Position numbers and translations under genes: made by a program. The notes under the pieces were generated by a model. It was given only the letters and a program-made list of their open reading frames with translations. It ran no database searches and was not told where the DNA came from. 64,000 nucleotides of DNA from an uncultured Bacilli bacterium (lineage in GTDB: Bacteria > Bacillota_I > Bacilli_A > RF39 > UBA660), in assembly GCA_947624045.1 (NCBI GenBank), contig CANQIL010000005.1, positions 1 through 64,000 on the forward strand, in the 5' to 3' direction. Position 1 is the first letter of the stretch. Each line of letters opens with the position of its first letter. Positions 51,746 to 60,643 of the stretch are shown piece by piece.

Positions 51746-52681
51746 TTAATATTTTTCTACGTATTCTTTACTAATATAAATATAGTTATAATTAGTATCT
51801 AATTTAAAAGTATATTGATAAGTTCCACTCCGTAAATTAGCAGGAACTTCAGCATTTTGATTGCCAATATATTTAACATTTTCTGTTAGAGTAATATAAT
51901 TACCGTAACTCTTAGCTTCCGTTAGTGTTTTCTCAGCTCTAAAAATTGTAGCTGACTGTTCTTGACAATAGCCTTTAACAAATTCACCTCTTTTAGCAAT
52001 ATATTGATAACCACCCATACAGTTTTTACCTATTTGGACATTACCTAAAGGTATATTATTATTTTCACCAAAAAGCTTATTTAATTCTAACTTCATTGTT
52101 TCTTCCTTAAAGGCCATTGGCATAAAAGTTTCAATCTGAGGACAAGTATAAGGCTCCATGACTGTATTACTAAATAAATTACAATTAGATTCATATATTT
52201 TATCTTCAGCAATTTGCCTATAAGCTAAATATAATTTCATAGCGTTATCAAAATTTACAGATGCTAAATCTTCTCTTATATTAGTTTTAACTTTATTGTA
52301 TAAATCTTGAACTAGTGTTGAATTTATATCTAATTTAGTTTCTTCTTTATAGCCAACAGGACTACATTCAAAACTTAATCTAGCTACATCTGCCTTATTT
52401 TTTTGCATTAAAAAGACTACAGCACCAATTAATATTAATATAATAACTATTAAAATTGGGACATAATTAAATTTCTTTTTAGTTACTTCTTTAGGTTTTT
52501 CTTCAGCTGTTTTTTGAGGAACTACCCCTATAGGTTGACCATTTACAATTTGTGTTGTTGGAACATTGACGCTTTGCGTGATAACTGGTTGTGGTTGATT
52601 GTCAGCATTTTGTAAATGTGGATTTACTGTATTTTGTTGTGTACCATTATTTGGATTGTTTGGTGTAACCCCATTATTCAT
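51746..52681 (-). CDS. Membrane-anchored hypothetical protein with Asn/Gln-rich cytoplasmic tail
   Basis: A 311-residue protein. Residues 1-60 are an Asn/Gln/Pro-rich low-complexity tail. One membrane helix is at about 71-92 (VPILIVIILILIGAVVFLM). The extracellular part (95-311) has six or more cysteines and ends in strands SGTYQYTFKLDTNYNYIYIS. No signal for cleavage or sorting is seen. The function is unknown. AGGTGAG precedes the ATG at 52681. The low-complexity tail resembles the one on PilC at 40464. Confidence 0.7.
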   Translation of the reverse strand: MNNGVTPNNPNNGTQQNTVNPHLQNADNQPQPVITQSVNVPTTQIVNGQPIGVVPQKTAEEKPKEVTKKKFNYVPILIVIILILIGAVVFLMQKNKADVARLSFECSPVGYKEETKLDINSTLVQDLYNKVKTNIREDLASVNFDNAMKLYLAYRQIAEDKIYESNCNLFSNTVMEPYTCPQIETFMPMAFKEETMKLELNKLFGENNNIPLGNVQIGKNCMGGYQYIAKRGEFVKGYCQEQSATIFRAEKTLTEAKSYGNYITLTENVKYIGNQNAEVPANLRSGTYQYTFKLDTNYNYIYISKEYVEKY

Positions 52682-52751
52682 TCTTCTCACCTATCCTACT
52701 ATATAGATTTTAATATATTTTTGACTTTTTTACAATAGAAAAGAAGAAAAA

Positions 52752-54560
52752 TTATTCTTCTTCTGTTTGAAATTGAGAATTATATAAATTAGCATAAAAG
52801 CCATTTTTCTTTAATAATTCATTATGTGTTCCCTGTTCGACGATGTCTCCTTCATTCAAGACTAAGATTAAATCAGCATTTTTAATAGTGGAAAGACGAT
52901 GAGCAATGATAAAGCTTGTTCTTCCTTCCATTAATTTATCCATTGCTTCTTGAATTAATAATTCTGTTCTAGTATCAACACTACTTGTTGCTTCATCAAG
53001 TATTAGTATTTTAGGGTTAGCAAGTATGACTCTAGCAATAGTTAAAAGTTGTTTTTGACCACCGGAAATATTATCGGCTTCTTCATTTATTTGCATATCA
53101 TAACCATCAGGAAGTGTTTTAATAAAATGATCAACACTGGCTGTTTTACAAGCTTCACGTACTTCATCTAGAGTAGCATCTAGTTTTCCATATTTTATAT
53201 TATCTCTAATAGTTCCACTAAATAACCAAGTATCTTGTAAGACCATACCAAAAAGTTTTCTAATTTCATGACGGTCAAAGTCATTTAAATCTTTACCATC
53301 GATTAAAATTTTACCAGAATTAAGCTCATAAAAATGCATAAGTAACTTAACAATAGTTGTCTTACCAGCTCCTGTTGGTCCAACAATCGCAATCTTTTGG
53401 CCATCTTTTATCTTAGCCGAAAAGTCTTTAATGATAACTTTTTCATCATTGTAACCAAACTTAACATTACAAAATTCAATATTACCTTTTAAGCCCTCAA
53501 CTGATAGAGCTTTATTTTTAGTAGGCTTTTCTTCTTCTATGCTTAAGAAGTCAAAGACACGTTCACTAGCGGCGATAGCTGATTGAATATTAGCCATTAC
53601 TTGAGATAATTGATTTATTTGTTGGGTAAAATTTCTAACGTATTGTGTAAATGATTGAATATCCCCTACTTCGATTTTATCTAGAATAACCATATAACCA
53701 CCAAGTATAGAAATAACAACATAACCAAGGTTACCAATAAATTGCATTATAGGGTGCATTGATGTTCCTAAAAATTGACTTTTCCAAGCACTTTGATAAA
53801 GTGTTTGATTTAGTTCATTAAATTTCTTCATAGCATTTTCTTCACCATTAAAGGCTTTAACAATATCATGACCACTATAAATTTCTTCAACATGACCATT
53901 CATATGACCAAGATAGTTTTGTTGCATAACAAAGAAGCGTTGACTTTTTTTAATTATCTTATTTAGAATAAACATACAAAAGGGAATAATTAAAAGTGCT
54001 GTTATTGTCATAGGAATATTTATAGATATCATCATTATCAAAACACCAATAATAGTCGCAATGCCTGTTACGATAGATGTTACTGATTGGTTTAAGCATT
54101 GAGTTAAGACATCAATATCATTAGTAACAATAGATAATACTTCACCATGAGTTTTAGTATCAAAATACTTCATTGGAATTTTATTAATTTTACTACTTAA
54201 TTCATTCCTTAATTTATAAGATATATCATTAGAAATACCTGTCATAATAATTCCTTGAATTGCAGAGAATAAGGAACTTATAATATATAGAATTACTAAG
54301 ATAAGTGTTGTATGTCTAATATAGGTAAAATTAATGCCACCCGTATTAGTTATTTTTTTCATAAGACCACTAAATATTTCGGTGGTAATATTTCCCATTA
54401 TCTTAGGTCCAATTATTAAGAAAACAGTTGACGCAATAGCAAACACTATAACAAAGAAAATCTTTAATTTATAATTTTTTAAATATGATAGTAAGGTTAA
54501 AAGTGTACCTTTAAAGTCTTTAGCTTTTTCATTAGGTATATTTCGATTAGGTCTAGGCAT
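52752..54560 (-). CDS. ABC exporter half-transporter, consensus-site subunit
   Basis: A 602-residue membrane-nucleotide-binding fusion: six membrane helices (about 30-330), then an ATPase with Walker A GPTGAGKTT, Q-loop VLQDTWLF, signature NISGGQKQLL, Walker B ILILDEATSSVD with the catalytic Glu, and H-loop IIAHRLSTI. It overlaps the partner upstream by 8 bp. The partner has a degenerate Walker B, so the pair should form a heterodimeric exporter of the BmrCD/TM287-288 type that exports drugs or lipids. It is the last gene of a TetR-controlled operon. Confidence 0.93.
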   Translation of the reverse strand: MPRPNRNIPNEKAKDFKGTLLTLLSYLKNYKLKIFFVIVFAIASTVFLIIGPKIMGNITTEIFSGLMKKITNTGGINFTYIRHTTLILVILYIISSLFSAIQGIIMTGISNDISYKLRNELSSKINKIPMKYFDTKTHGEVLSIVTNDIDVLTQCLNQSVTSIVTGIATIIGVLIMMISINIPMTITALLIIPFCMFILNKIIKKSQRFFVMQQNYLGHMNGHVEEIYSGHDIVKAFNGEENAMKKFNELNQTLYQSAWKSQFLGTSMHPIMQFIGNLGYVVISILGGYMVILDKIEVGDIQSFTQYVRNFTQQINQLSQVMANIQSAIAASERVFDFLSIEEEKPTKNKALSVEGLKGNIEFCNVKFGYNDEKVIIKDFSAKIKDGQKIAIVGPTGAGKTTIVKLLMHFYELNSGKILIDGKDLNDFDRHEIRKLFGMVLQDTWLFSGTIRDNIKYGKLDATLDEVREACKTASVDHFIKTLPDGYDMQINEEADNISGGQKQLLTIARVILANPKILILDEATSSVDTRTELLIQEAMDKLMEGRTSFIIAHRLSTIKNADLILVLNEGDIVEQGTHNELLKKNGFYANLYNSQFQTEEE

Positions 54561-56712
54561 TTTCTAATTCCTCCTTACTTAGTTGCGATAAGGCAATTTC
54601 TTTATAGACTTGACAATTTTTTAATAACTCTTGATGTTTACCAATACCAACAACTTCCTCTTCGTGTAGAACAACTATTTTATCGGCATGCATAATTGTT
54701 GAGATTCTTTGAGCTACTATTAAAACCGTTTTATCTTTCGTAATTTTAGCTAACTCGTGACGTAACTTAGCATCTGTTTTATAATCAAGAGCTGAAAATG
54801 AATCATCAAATATATAAATATCTGGATTTTTAGCAATCGCTCTCGCAATAGAAAGACGCTGTTTTTGCCCACCAGAAACATTGGTACCACCTTGAGATAT
54901 TTGATAGTATTCTTTGTCTGGTAATTTAGAAACAAATTCTTTAGATTGGGAAATATCAAGTGCTTTTTCAATATCTTCATCAGTTATATTTTTATTACCA
55001 TAACGAACATTTTCTTTGATAGAGCCGGTAAAAAGAATACCTTTTTGTGGAACAAAACCAATCTTATCACGTAAGTTTTTGATATCAACATCTTTAATAT
55101 TTACACCATCTACTAAAATTTCGCCACTTGTAACATCATAAAAACGAGGTATTAAATTAATTAAAGTAGATTTACCAGAACCAGTTGAGCCAATAAAAGC
55201 CGTTACTTCGCCTGGATTAGCTGTTAGGTTAACATCCGTTATAACGTCATAATCTGCATCTGGATAACGGAAAGAGACATTTTTAAAACAAACTTCGCCT
55301 TTTTTAGTATTAGTAAAGTCTTTTAAGTTTTTACTATTAGTAATCGTATTTTTAGTTTCTAATACTTCTACTACTCTCTTAGCTGATACATTAGCACGTG
55401 GTAACATAATAGACATCATTGATATCATTAAAAAGGCCATAATAATTTGCATCGTATATTGAATATAAGCTAGAATATCTCCTACTTGCATAGAACCACT
55501 ATCAACGCCCTTAGCCCCACTATAAACAATAGCAAGACAAACAAAGTTCATAACAAGCATCATTATAGGCATCATAAAACTCATCGTTCTATTAATGAAG
55601 ATATTTATTTTTGTTAAATCCTTATTAGCTTTTTCAAATCTTTCTTCTTCATGTTTTTCATTAGAAAAAGCTCTAATAACGGGAAGACCTGTTAGTATTT
55701 CTCTTGTTACTAAATTTAGTTTATCAATTAATTTTTGAACTTTAGTAAATTTAGGCATAGCTATTGCAAAAAGAGTTATTACAATTACTAATATACTAAC
55801 AACCGCAAGCCCTATTATATAAGTCATGGATGAGTTAGTATTAAGCGCTTTAATGACTCCACCTACTCCTATAATTGGAGCATAGATAACTACTCTAAAT
55901 AAGAATACTATAACCATTTGAATTTGTTGAATATCATTAGTTGTTCTAGTAATTAAAGAAGCTGCGCCAAATGTCTTCATTTCATTTTTAGAAAAACTTA
56001 CTACTTTCTTAAAGACTTTTTCTCTTAGTTTCTTAGCTAATCTAGCTGCCATTTTGGAACCAATAAATACTGTTAATAAGCCAGAAATCATACCTGCTGC
56101 CGCAATTAAAATCATTATAAGACCAACTTTAAAAATATAATTAATTTGCATTTTATCTAAGTCAACATCTATTCTTTCATATTCATCTTTTATAAAAGTA
56201 ATAGCCATTTGGTCTATAATAGTATCAGGATAATCTTTAAATTTAGTATCTATTTGTTTAATAATTTTTGCCTTTTCTTCATTAGGAGCATTTTGTAAGA
56301 CAGTAAAGATATCCATATTGTCAGGTATATTCATACTACTAGCTAATTCTTTACTATTAAAAACACTAATTAAAGTCATAGGTTTTGAAACAATAGAACT
56401 AATCTTTTTTCTATCAGCTTTTGCTTTTAAAACATAAATTGTTTCGTCTTTATATTTACTACTTTCTTTATAATTAGCTAGTAAGTAATTTTTATCTTTT
56501 TCTGTTAAGAAAAGGGTTATTTTATCAAGAGATGTCTTACCTATTTTTTCAATAGCCGCATTTTCAATACCATTTTGTTGCACACCAACATTTATTATTT
56601 TAGATGTATATTCTGGTAATGTTAAATCAAGATAAGCTTGGACAATTAATAAAAGTATAATTGCTAAGACAGATATTGTTTCATTTTTTAAGTACTTAAA
56701 TATTTTTAACAT
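54553..56712 (-). CDS. ABC exporter half-transporter, degenerate-site subunit
   Basis: A 719-residue membrane-ATPase fusion. Between helices 1 and 2 lies an extra ~150-residue segment (about 45-190), probably extracytoplasmic, seen in one partner of such pairs in Firmicutes. ATPase motifs are Walker A GSTGSGKSTLI, Q-loop VPQKGILF, signature NVSGGQKQRLS, Walker B IYIFDDSFSALD with Asp in place of the catalytic Glu, and AQRISTI at the H-loop position, where His is replaced by Gln. It therefore supplies the non-hydrolysing site. It starts 7 bp inside the end of the TetR gene. Confidence 0.93.
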   Translation of the reverse strand: MLKIFKYLKNETISVLAIILLLIVQAYLDLTLPEYTSKIINVGVQQNGIENAAIEKIGKTSLDKITLFLTEKDKNYLLANYKESSKYKDETIYVLKAKADRKKISSIVSKPMTLISVFNSKELASSMNIPDNMDIFTVLQNAPNEEKAKIIKQIDTKFKDYPDTIIDQMAITFIKDEYERIDVDLDKMQINYIFKVGLIMILIAAAGMISGLLTVFIGSKMAARLAKKLREKVFKKVVSFSKNEMKTFGAASLITRTTNDIQQIQMVIVFLFRVVIYAPIIGVGGVIKALNTNSSMTYIIGLAVVSILVIVITLFAIAMPKFTKVQKLIDKLNLVTREILTGLPVIRAFSNEKHEEERFEKANKDLTKINIFINRTMSFMMPIMMLVMNFVCLAIVYSGAKGVDSGSMQVGDILAYIQYTMQIIMAFLMISMMSIMLPRANVSAKRVVEVLETKNTITNSKNLKDFTNTKKGEVCFKNVSFRYPDADYDVITDVNLTANPGEVTAFIGSTGSGKSTLINLIPRFYDVTSGEILVDGVNIKDVDIKNLRDKIGFVPQKGILFTGSIKENVRYGNKNITDEDIEKALDISQSKEFVSKLPDKEYYQISQGGTNVSGGQKQRLSIARAIAKNPDIYIFDDSFSALDYKTDAKLRHELAKITKDKTVLIVAQRISTIMHADKIVVLHEEEVVGIGKHQELLKNCQVYKEIALSQLSKEELENA

Positions 56713-57302
56713 TTTTCTTCCTCCTTAAATATTCCATAAAATATTATGTCTAATTTCCATAAATATTTATTTTTTATTCTTTCAAAATCATTTGTTTTAG
56801 CATATTCATCTATAGCAAAAAACAAATTATGTGAAATAAAGGTGAAAATAAACTCTAAGTCATAGTCTTTTAAATTAGTTGTATCTATATAATCTTTTAC
56901 AGCTAGAAAAAGCTTATGATTAGGATTTTCTAAGTTTTTTTCTCTTAACCTATTAAAAATAAAGACATTTTTTAATATACCTATATTCATAGTATCATCA
57001 AAGTTTTCAGTTAATTTGAAAAATAATTTTATAAAGAATTCTCTTAAATTACCATTAACTGATTTTATTATTTTTTTAGCTTCACTATCTAATGATTGCA
57101 TTTTTAAATCTATTAAATATTCAAATAACTCTTCTTTATCAGTAAAGTACATATAAAAGCTTCCTCTAGAAATATTAGCATTCGCAATTATTTTATTAAT
57201 AGAAACATCTTGATATTTATGAATAGAAAATTCATTTATAGCTTTTTGAAGTAACATTTCTTGTTTAGCTTTATCTAAATTATAAAATGTTTTACTAGGC
57301 AT
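56706..57302 (-). CDS. TetR-family repressor of the ABC exporter operon
   Basis: A 198-residue TetR regulator. The DNA-binding domain is at residues about 10-55: INEFSIHKYQDVSINKIIAN then ANISRGSFYMYFTDKEELF, which is a clear TetR recognition helix. The C-terminal ~140 residues are a helical ligand-binding domain that resembles no specific subfamily. It is the first gene of the operon and is followed by both exporter genes with overlaps. A palindrome within its promoter spacer indicates autorepression and control of the exporter. Confidence 0.92.
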   Translation of the reverse strand: MPSKTFYNLDKAKQEMLLQKAINEFSIHKYQDVSINKIIANANISRGSFYMYFTDKEELFEYLIDLKMQSLDSEAKKIIKSVNGNLREFFIKLFFKLTENFDDTMNIGILKNVFIFNRLREKNLENPNHKLFLAVKDYIDTTNLKDYDLEFIFTFISHNLFFAIDEYAKTNDFERIKNKYLWKLDIIFYGIFKEEEKC

Positions 57303-57333
57303 ATTAATTCTTCTTTCTTACATAGGCTTAACT

Positions 57334-57363
57334 ATTATAATATGACAGGTTGTCATAAGTCAA
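57334..57363 (-). promoter_or_regulatory. TetR operon promoter with operator in the spacer
   Basis: Minus strand TTGACT (57358-57363), 18 bp, TATAAT (57334-57339). The spacer is the palindrome TATGACAaccTGTCATA (57341-57357), the expected site of the TetR product. Confidence 0.85.
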
Positions 57364-57373
57364 TAGGAAAGCT

Positions 57374-57398
57374 AAAAAAAAACGACTATTTGTCGTTT
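57374..57398 (-). terminator. Terminator after tRNA-Glu
   Basis: Minus strand AAACGAC / GTCGTTT stem with AAATA loop region followed by a run of nine T. Confidence 0.8.
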
Positions 57399-57408
57399 AA
57401 TAATCATT

Positions 57409-57485
57409 TGGTAGTCTGTACGGGGTTCGAACCCGTGAATGCCACCTTGAGAGGGTGGTGTGTTAAGCCACTTCACCAACAGACC
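57409..57485 (-). tRNA. tRNA-Glu (anticodon CTC)
   Basis: On the minus strand: acceptor GGTCTGT/ACAGACT, anticodon stem CCACC/GGTGG around loop CTCTCAA (anticodon CTC, reads GAG), and T-arm GGGTTCGAACCC. The CCA is encoded (57409-57411). The first pair is G-U. Glu is read from the anticodon and from the GGT-TTGGT-like 5' end typical of tRNA-Glu. Confidence 0.93.
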
Positions 57486-57487
57486 AG

Positions 57488-57508
57488 AAAATGTCCTTAG
57501 ACATTTTT
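57488..57508. terminator. Short hairpin after the large sigma-like gene
   Basis: AATGTC / GACATT stem with CTTA loop flanked by A- and T-runs, between the end of the sigma-like gene and tRNA-Glu. Confidence 0.55.
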
Positions 57509-57509
57509 A

Positions 57510-57538
57510 ATTTTAACATAGAAATACTATAATTTCAA
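57510..57538 (-). promoter_or_regulatory. Promoter of tRNA-Glu
   Basis: Minus strand TTGAAA (57533-57538), 17 bp, TAAAAT (57510-57515), immediately after the stop of the sigma-like gene. Confidence 0.6.
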
Positions 57539-60500
57539 CTATCTTTTCACTTGATTTTCTATATATGAAGCTATACATTTTAAATATCGTTTATTATTTT
57601 CTTCAATATTAGATTCTCTACTTATTTCTAAAATATTTCTAAGAGCTTTTAAGAAATTTTTTTGCAAAAGATTATCTATATTAGGCATTTTTTCTTCTAA
57701 AAATAAATTATCAAGTAAAACTCTATCACTTTCAGATAATTTATTTCTTGTTTCTTCGTTTAAATTTAAATATATTTTTCTAATTTGTTTAAAGCTTTCT
57801 TGTAAAAGAGTTCTTCTTTCTTTTTCTTTATTTTGCTTATTAATTTTTCTATTTATTTTCATACTAATATTTTTATATAGATTATTTTCTGCAGCAGTTA
57901 AATTAGTATTATACTCATCTAAATTAGGACCAAATTTTTTATAAAAAACACTTTGCTCTTCTTTAGATAACTCAGCTACAATCTCTTTTAAATTTTCTCT
58001 AGTTGTATTATATCTTAAATTACTATTTTTTTCATATAAGCTATTTATTTTTATAGAAGTATTAGGAGTAATAGTACCTTTAAGTTTTAAATTATTAATA
58101 ATATTTTTTAATACAGGAAGTAATTTACTTACTATTCTAATATAATCTTTTTCTGTTAAAACATAATCATAGTCTTTGTAATTATATAAAGTATTCAAAA
58201 GTTTTTGGTCTTCATTTTCAAAATACGTAATAGCTCTTTTAACAGTAGCACTATCAACATCCAAAGCCTTTTCTAAAGGCATTCTTAATTTTACAATGCG
58301 TTCATTAAGTTTAGGAAGAATTTTAGTAACTATTCTTCTTTTTTTAGGATATTCGATATCATGTAATTTTATTTTTTGTAAAAAATTAGTACCAAAACGT
58401 AAATTTAGAAGTTTAATTTCACTTGGTAAAAGAAAGTTTAAATGATATTTCACTTCTTCTATTGAAGTTGCACTTGTTAATGATAAAAAGGAAGCAGTTT
58501 TAATATCTATATCAAATTTAGAAGTATTTTCAATATTATTAGCATATTTAATTAATTTTAAAAAAGCATCATCTTTACTCATAATAATTAAATTTTCTAA
58601 GAAGTACTCTTCTTCATCACTAGGTTTAAATAAATTAAGTATCTTTTCTTTTTCTTCTGTTGTAAGGTTAGAAAAAGCTTCTCTTAAACTAGTTAAGGTA
58701 ATAATATTATTACTCTTTTTAATAGTTTCTTCCTTTTTTTCTTTTAATTTTTTACTTATATTACCAAATACTTCTCTTTTTAAATAATCTTCATAAGCAA
58801 CAGGCATAATAATTGGCTTTTCATCAAAACCATTAGGATACTTCTCTTTTAATAATTTTTTCTTATTATCAGATAAAGTATCTATGGCTTCTAAGATATC
58901 TTCTTTTTCATAAAAAGTAAAATAAGAAAATAGACTGTTATTAAGTATAGTAATTTTTTCTGGTTTTTTAATCGCATAGGTAAATATTTTCAATTTGATT
59001 ATTAGTTCATTTAATTCATCACTATAATTTGCTTCTACTTTATTTTCATAATTTTTACCATAAGCATCAAAAAGAAGTTGCCTTTCTTCTTCATCTAAAT
59101 AAGTAATAGCTTCTAATACACAATCTTTTTTAGAACCAATAGTTTTTACTAATGTAAATTTTTGCTTAGGTAAAGAAATACTTTCAGGATTATCAAGATA
59201 AATCATCGTATCTTTTATTTGCTTTTTTCCCCGTAATTTAATTAAAGCTTTTTCTTCTATTTGTCTAACTCTTTCTCTAGTAATGTTTAATGTTTTCGCA
59301 ACAGATTCTAAGGATTTCCTATTAACAATTCTCTCTATTAAAATATATTGTTCACGAGATGACAGATTTTTTAAAGAGGGAATAATTTGTCTTTTTAAAT
59401 CATCTCTTATAAGATCATTTTCAATATCAATATTAGCTTCTAAAAAGTCTTGTAATTCATTTTCCTCTTTTTCCCCTACTAAAACATTATAACTAATACT
59501 ATCAGAAGTATTTTTAAGAAAATCTTCTAAGTCTTTTTCATTCATATTCATATACATAGCAAGTTCTTTAGTAGTAGCATCATGACCTAAATTATTACTT
59601 ATGTAATGTTTTAAATAATTAATTTTTCGCAATTTTTGATTTACATAAGCAGGTAATCTTATAGTCCTACCCTTTTCATTAATTGCAATAATAATAGCTT
59701 GTCTTATCCACCAAGAAGCATAAGAAACAAATTTAAAACCTTTTTCTACATCAAATCTTTCAACGGCTTTAATTAAACCAATATTTCCTTCTTGAATTAA
59801 ATCCATAAGAGCAAGCCCTTTTCCTTGATAACGTTTCGCAACACTCACAACAAATTTTAAATTATGCTCAATTAAATAGTTTTTCATCTCTTTTTGGCCA
59901 CTTGCTAAAGCTAAAAAACACTTTCTTTCCTCATCAATTGTTAAAGCCGGAGGTAGACTACGTAAATAATCATGAACAATATTATCAGTTAAGTAATTAT
60001 CATTTTTGCTTTCTTTAGAATTATATTCATAAATTTCATCGTTTAGTGAATCATTATCTTCAGTACTAATATTATAATACTGACAAAATGGTTCAAGTAA
60101 AATAGAAAGATTAGTTTGTAATAATTCATCTATTTTAAATAAATTTATCTTTTCATTAGCTGAGTAGATTATAGTTTCTAATCCATTTTTAATATATTCA
60201 TTATTTTTTATTAAATAAAGACAATCTTCATAAGAAATATTTGGATTTAAAGCAATTAAATCATCGGTATAATTTTCTAAGTTTTTACTAATGTCTTTAC
60301 TAAAAGCTTTATAAGTAAAATAATTATTAGTATAATCATTTAAAACTTTTTTATTATCTTCTAAAACTAGTAATTCTTTTAATAAATTTAGATATTCTTT
60401 ATTTAGATAATTTTCTATTTCTAAAGAGATATTATCATCATTTATTTTACTTATATTTTGTAAAAATTTAGTAAAGGCTTGTTGCAATAATTTATCTTTT

Positions 60501-60607
60501 TTTTCATTATTTAATACTAAATAAGAATATTTATCTTCTACTATAAGACTAATTTGTTTAAATTTAGAAAAAAGCATTTGTTCTTGCTCTATTAACTTAT
60601 TATTCAA
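57539..60607 (-). CDS. Very large sigma-70 family protein with ~550-residue C-terminal extension
   Basis: A ~1022-residue protein. Residues 1-200 are helical and unfamiliar. Then comes a full sigma-70 core: region 1.2 (DNIVHDYLRSLPPALTIDEE, ~208-240), region 2 (HNLKFVVSVAKRYQGKGLAL, LIQEGNIGLIKAVERFD, FVSYASWWIRQAI with the promoter-melting Trp pair, ~247-305), region 3 (~320-365) and region 4 (LSSREQYILIERIVNRKSLE, NITRERVRQIEEKALIKLR, ~412-460). After it, ~550 residues carry six or seven degenerate modules of the type L-EEE-LL--YG followed by a helical pair, which look like copies of region 4 scaffolding. Primary sigma factors are ~370-600 residues, so this is extreme. No ATG fits; TTG at 60607 with GGTGGT upstream is my choice. 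It is downstream partner of the gene at 60644. Confidence 0.85.
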   Translation of the reverse strand: MNNKLIEQEQMLFSKFKQISLIVEDKYSYLVLNNEKKDKLLQQAFTKFLQNISKINDDNISLEIENYLNKEYLNLLKELLVLEDNKKVLNDYTNNYFTYKAFSKDISKNLENYTDDLIALNPNISYEDCLYLIKNNEYIKNGLETIIYSANEKINLFKIDELLQTNLSILLEPFCQYYNISTEDNDSLNDEIYEYNSKESKNDNYLTDNIVHDYLRSLPPALTIDEERKCFLALASGQKEMKNYLIEHNLKFVVSVAKRYQGKGLALMDLIQEGNIGLIKAVERFDVEKGFKFVSYASWWIRQAIIIAINEKGRTIRLPAYVNQKLRKINYLKHYISNNLGHDATTKELAMYMNMNEKDLEDFLKNTSDSISYNVLVGEKEENELQDFLEANIDIENDLIRDDLKRQIIPSLKNLSSREQYILIERIVNRKSLESVAKTLNITRERVRQIEEKALIKLRGKKQIKDTMIYLDNPESISLPKQKFTLVKTIGSKKDCVLEAITYLDEEERQLLFDAYGKNYENKVEANYSDELNELIIKLKIFTYAIKKPEKITILNNSLFSYFTFYEKEDILEAIDTLSDNKKKLLKEKYPNGFDEKPIIMPVAYEDYLKREVFGNISKKLKEKKEETIKKSNNIITLTSLREAFSNLTTEEKEKILNLFKPSDEEEYFLENLIIMSKDDAFLKLIKYANNIENTSKFDIDIKTASFLSLTSATSIEEVKYHLNFLLPSEIKLLNLRFGTNFLQKIKLHDIEYPKKRRIVTKILPKLNERIVKLRMPLEKALDVDSATVKRAITYFENEDQKLLNTLYNYKDYDYVLTEKDYIRIVSKLLPVLKNIINNLKLKGTITPNTSIKINSLYEKNSNLRYNTTRENLKEIVAELSKEEQSVFYKKFGPNLDEYNTNLTAAENNLYKNISMKINRKINKQNKEKERRTLLQESFKQIRKIYLNLNEETRNKLSESDRVLLDNLFLEEKMPNIDNLLQKNFLKALRNILEISRESNIEENNKRYLKCIASYIENQVKR

Positions 60608-60643
60608 AACTACCACCAAACTTCTTTACTATAATTATAAACC

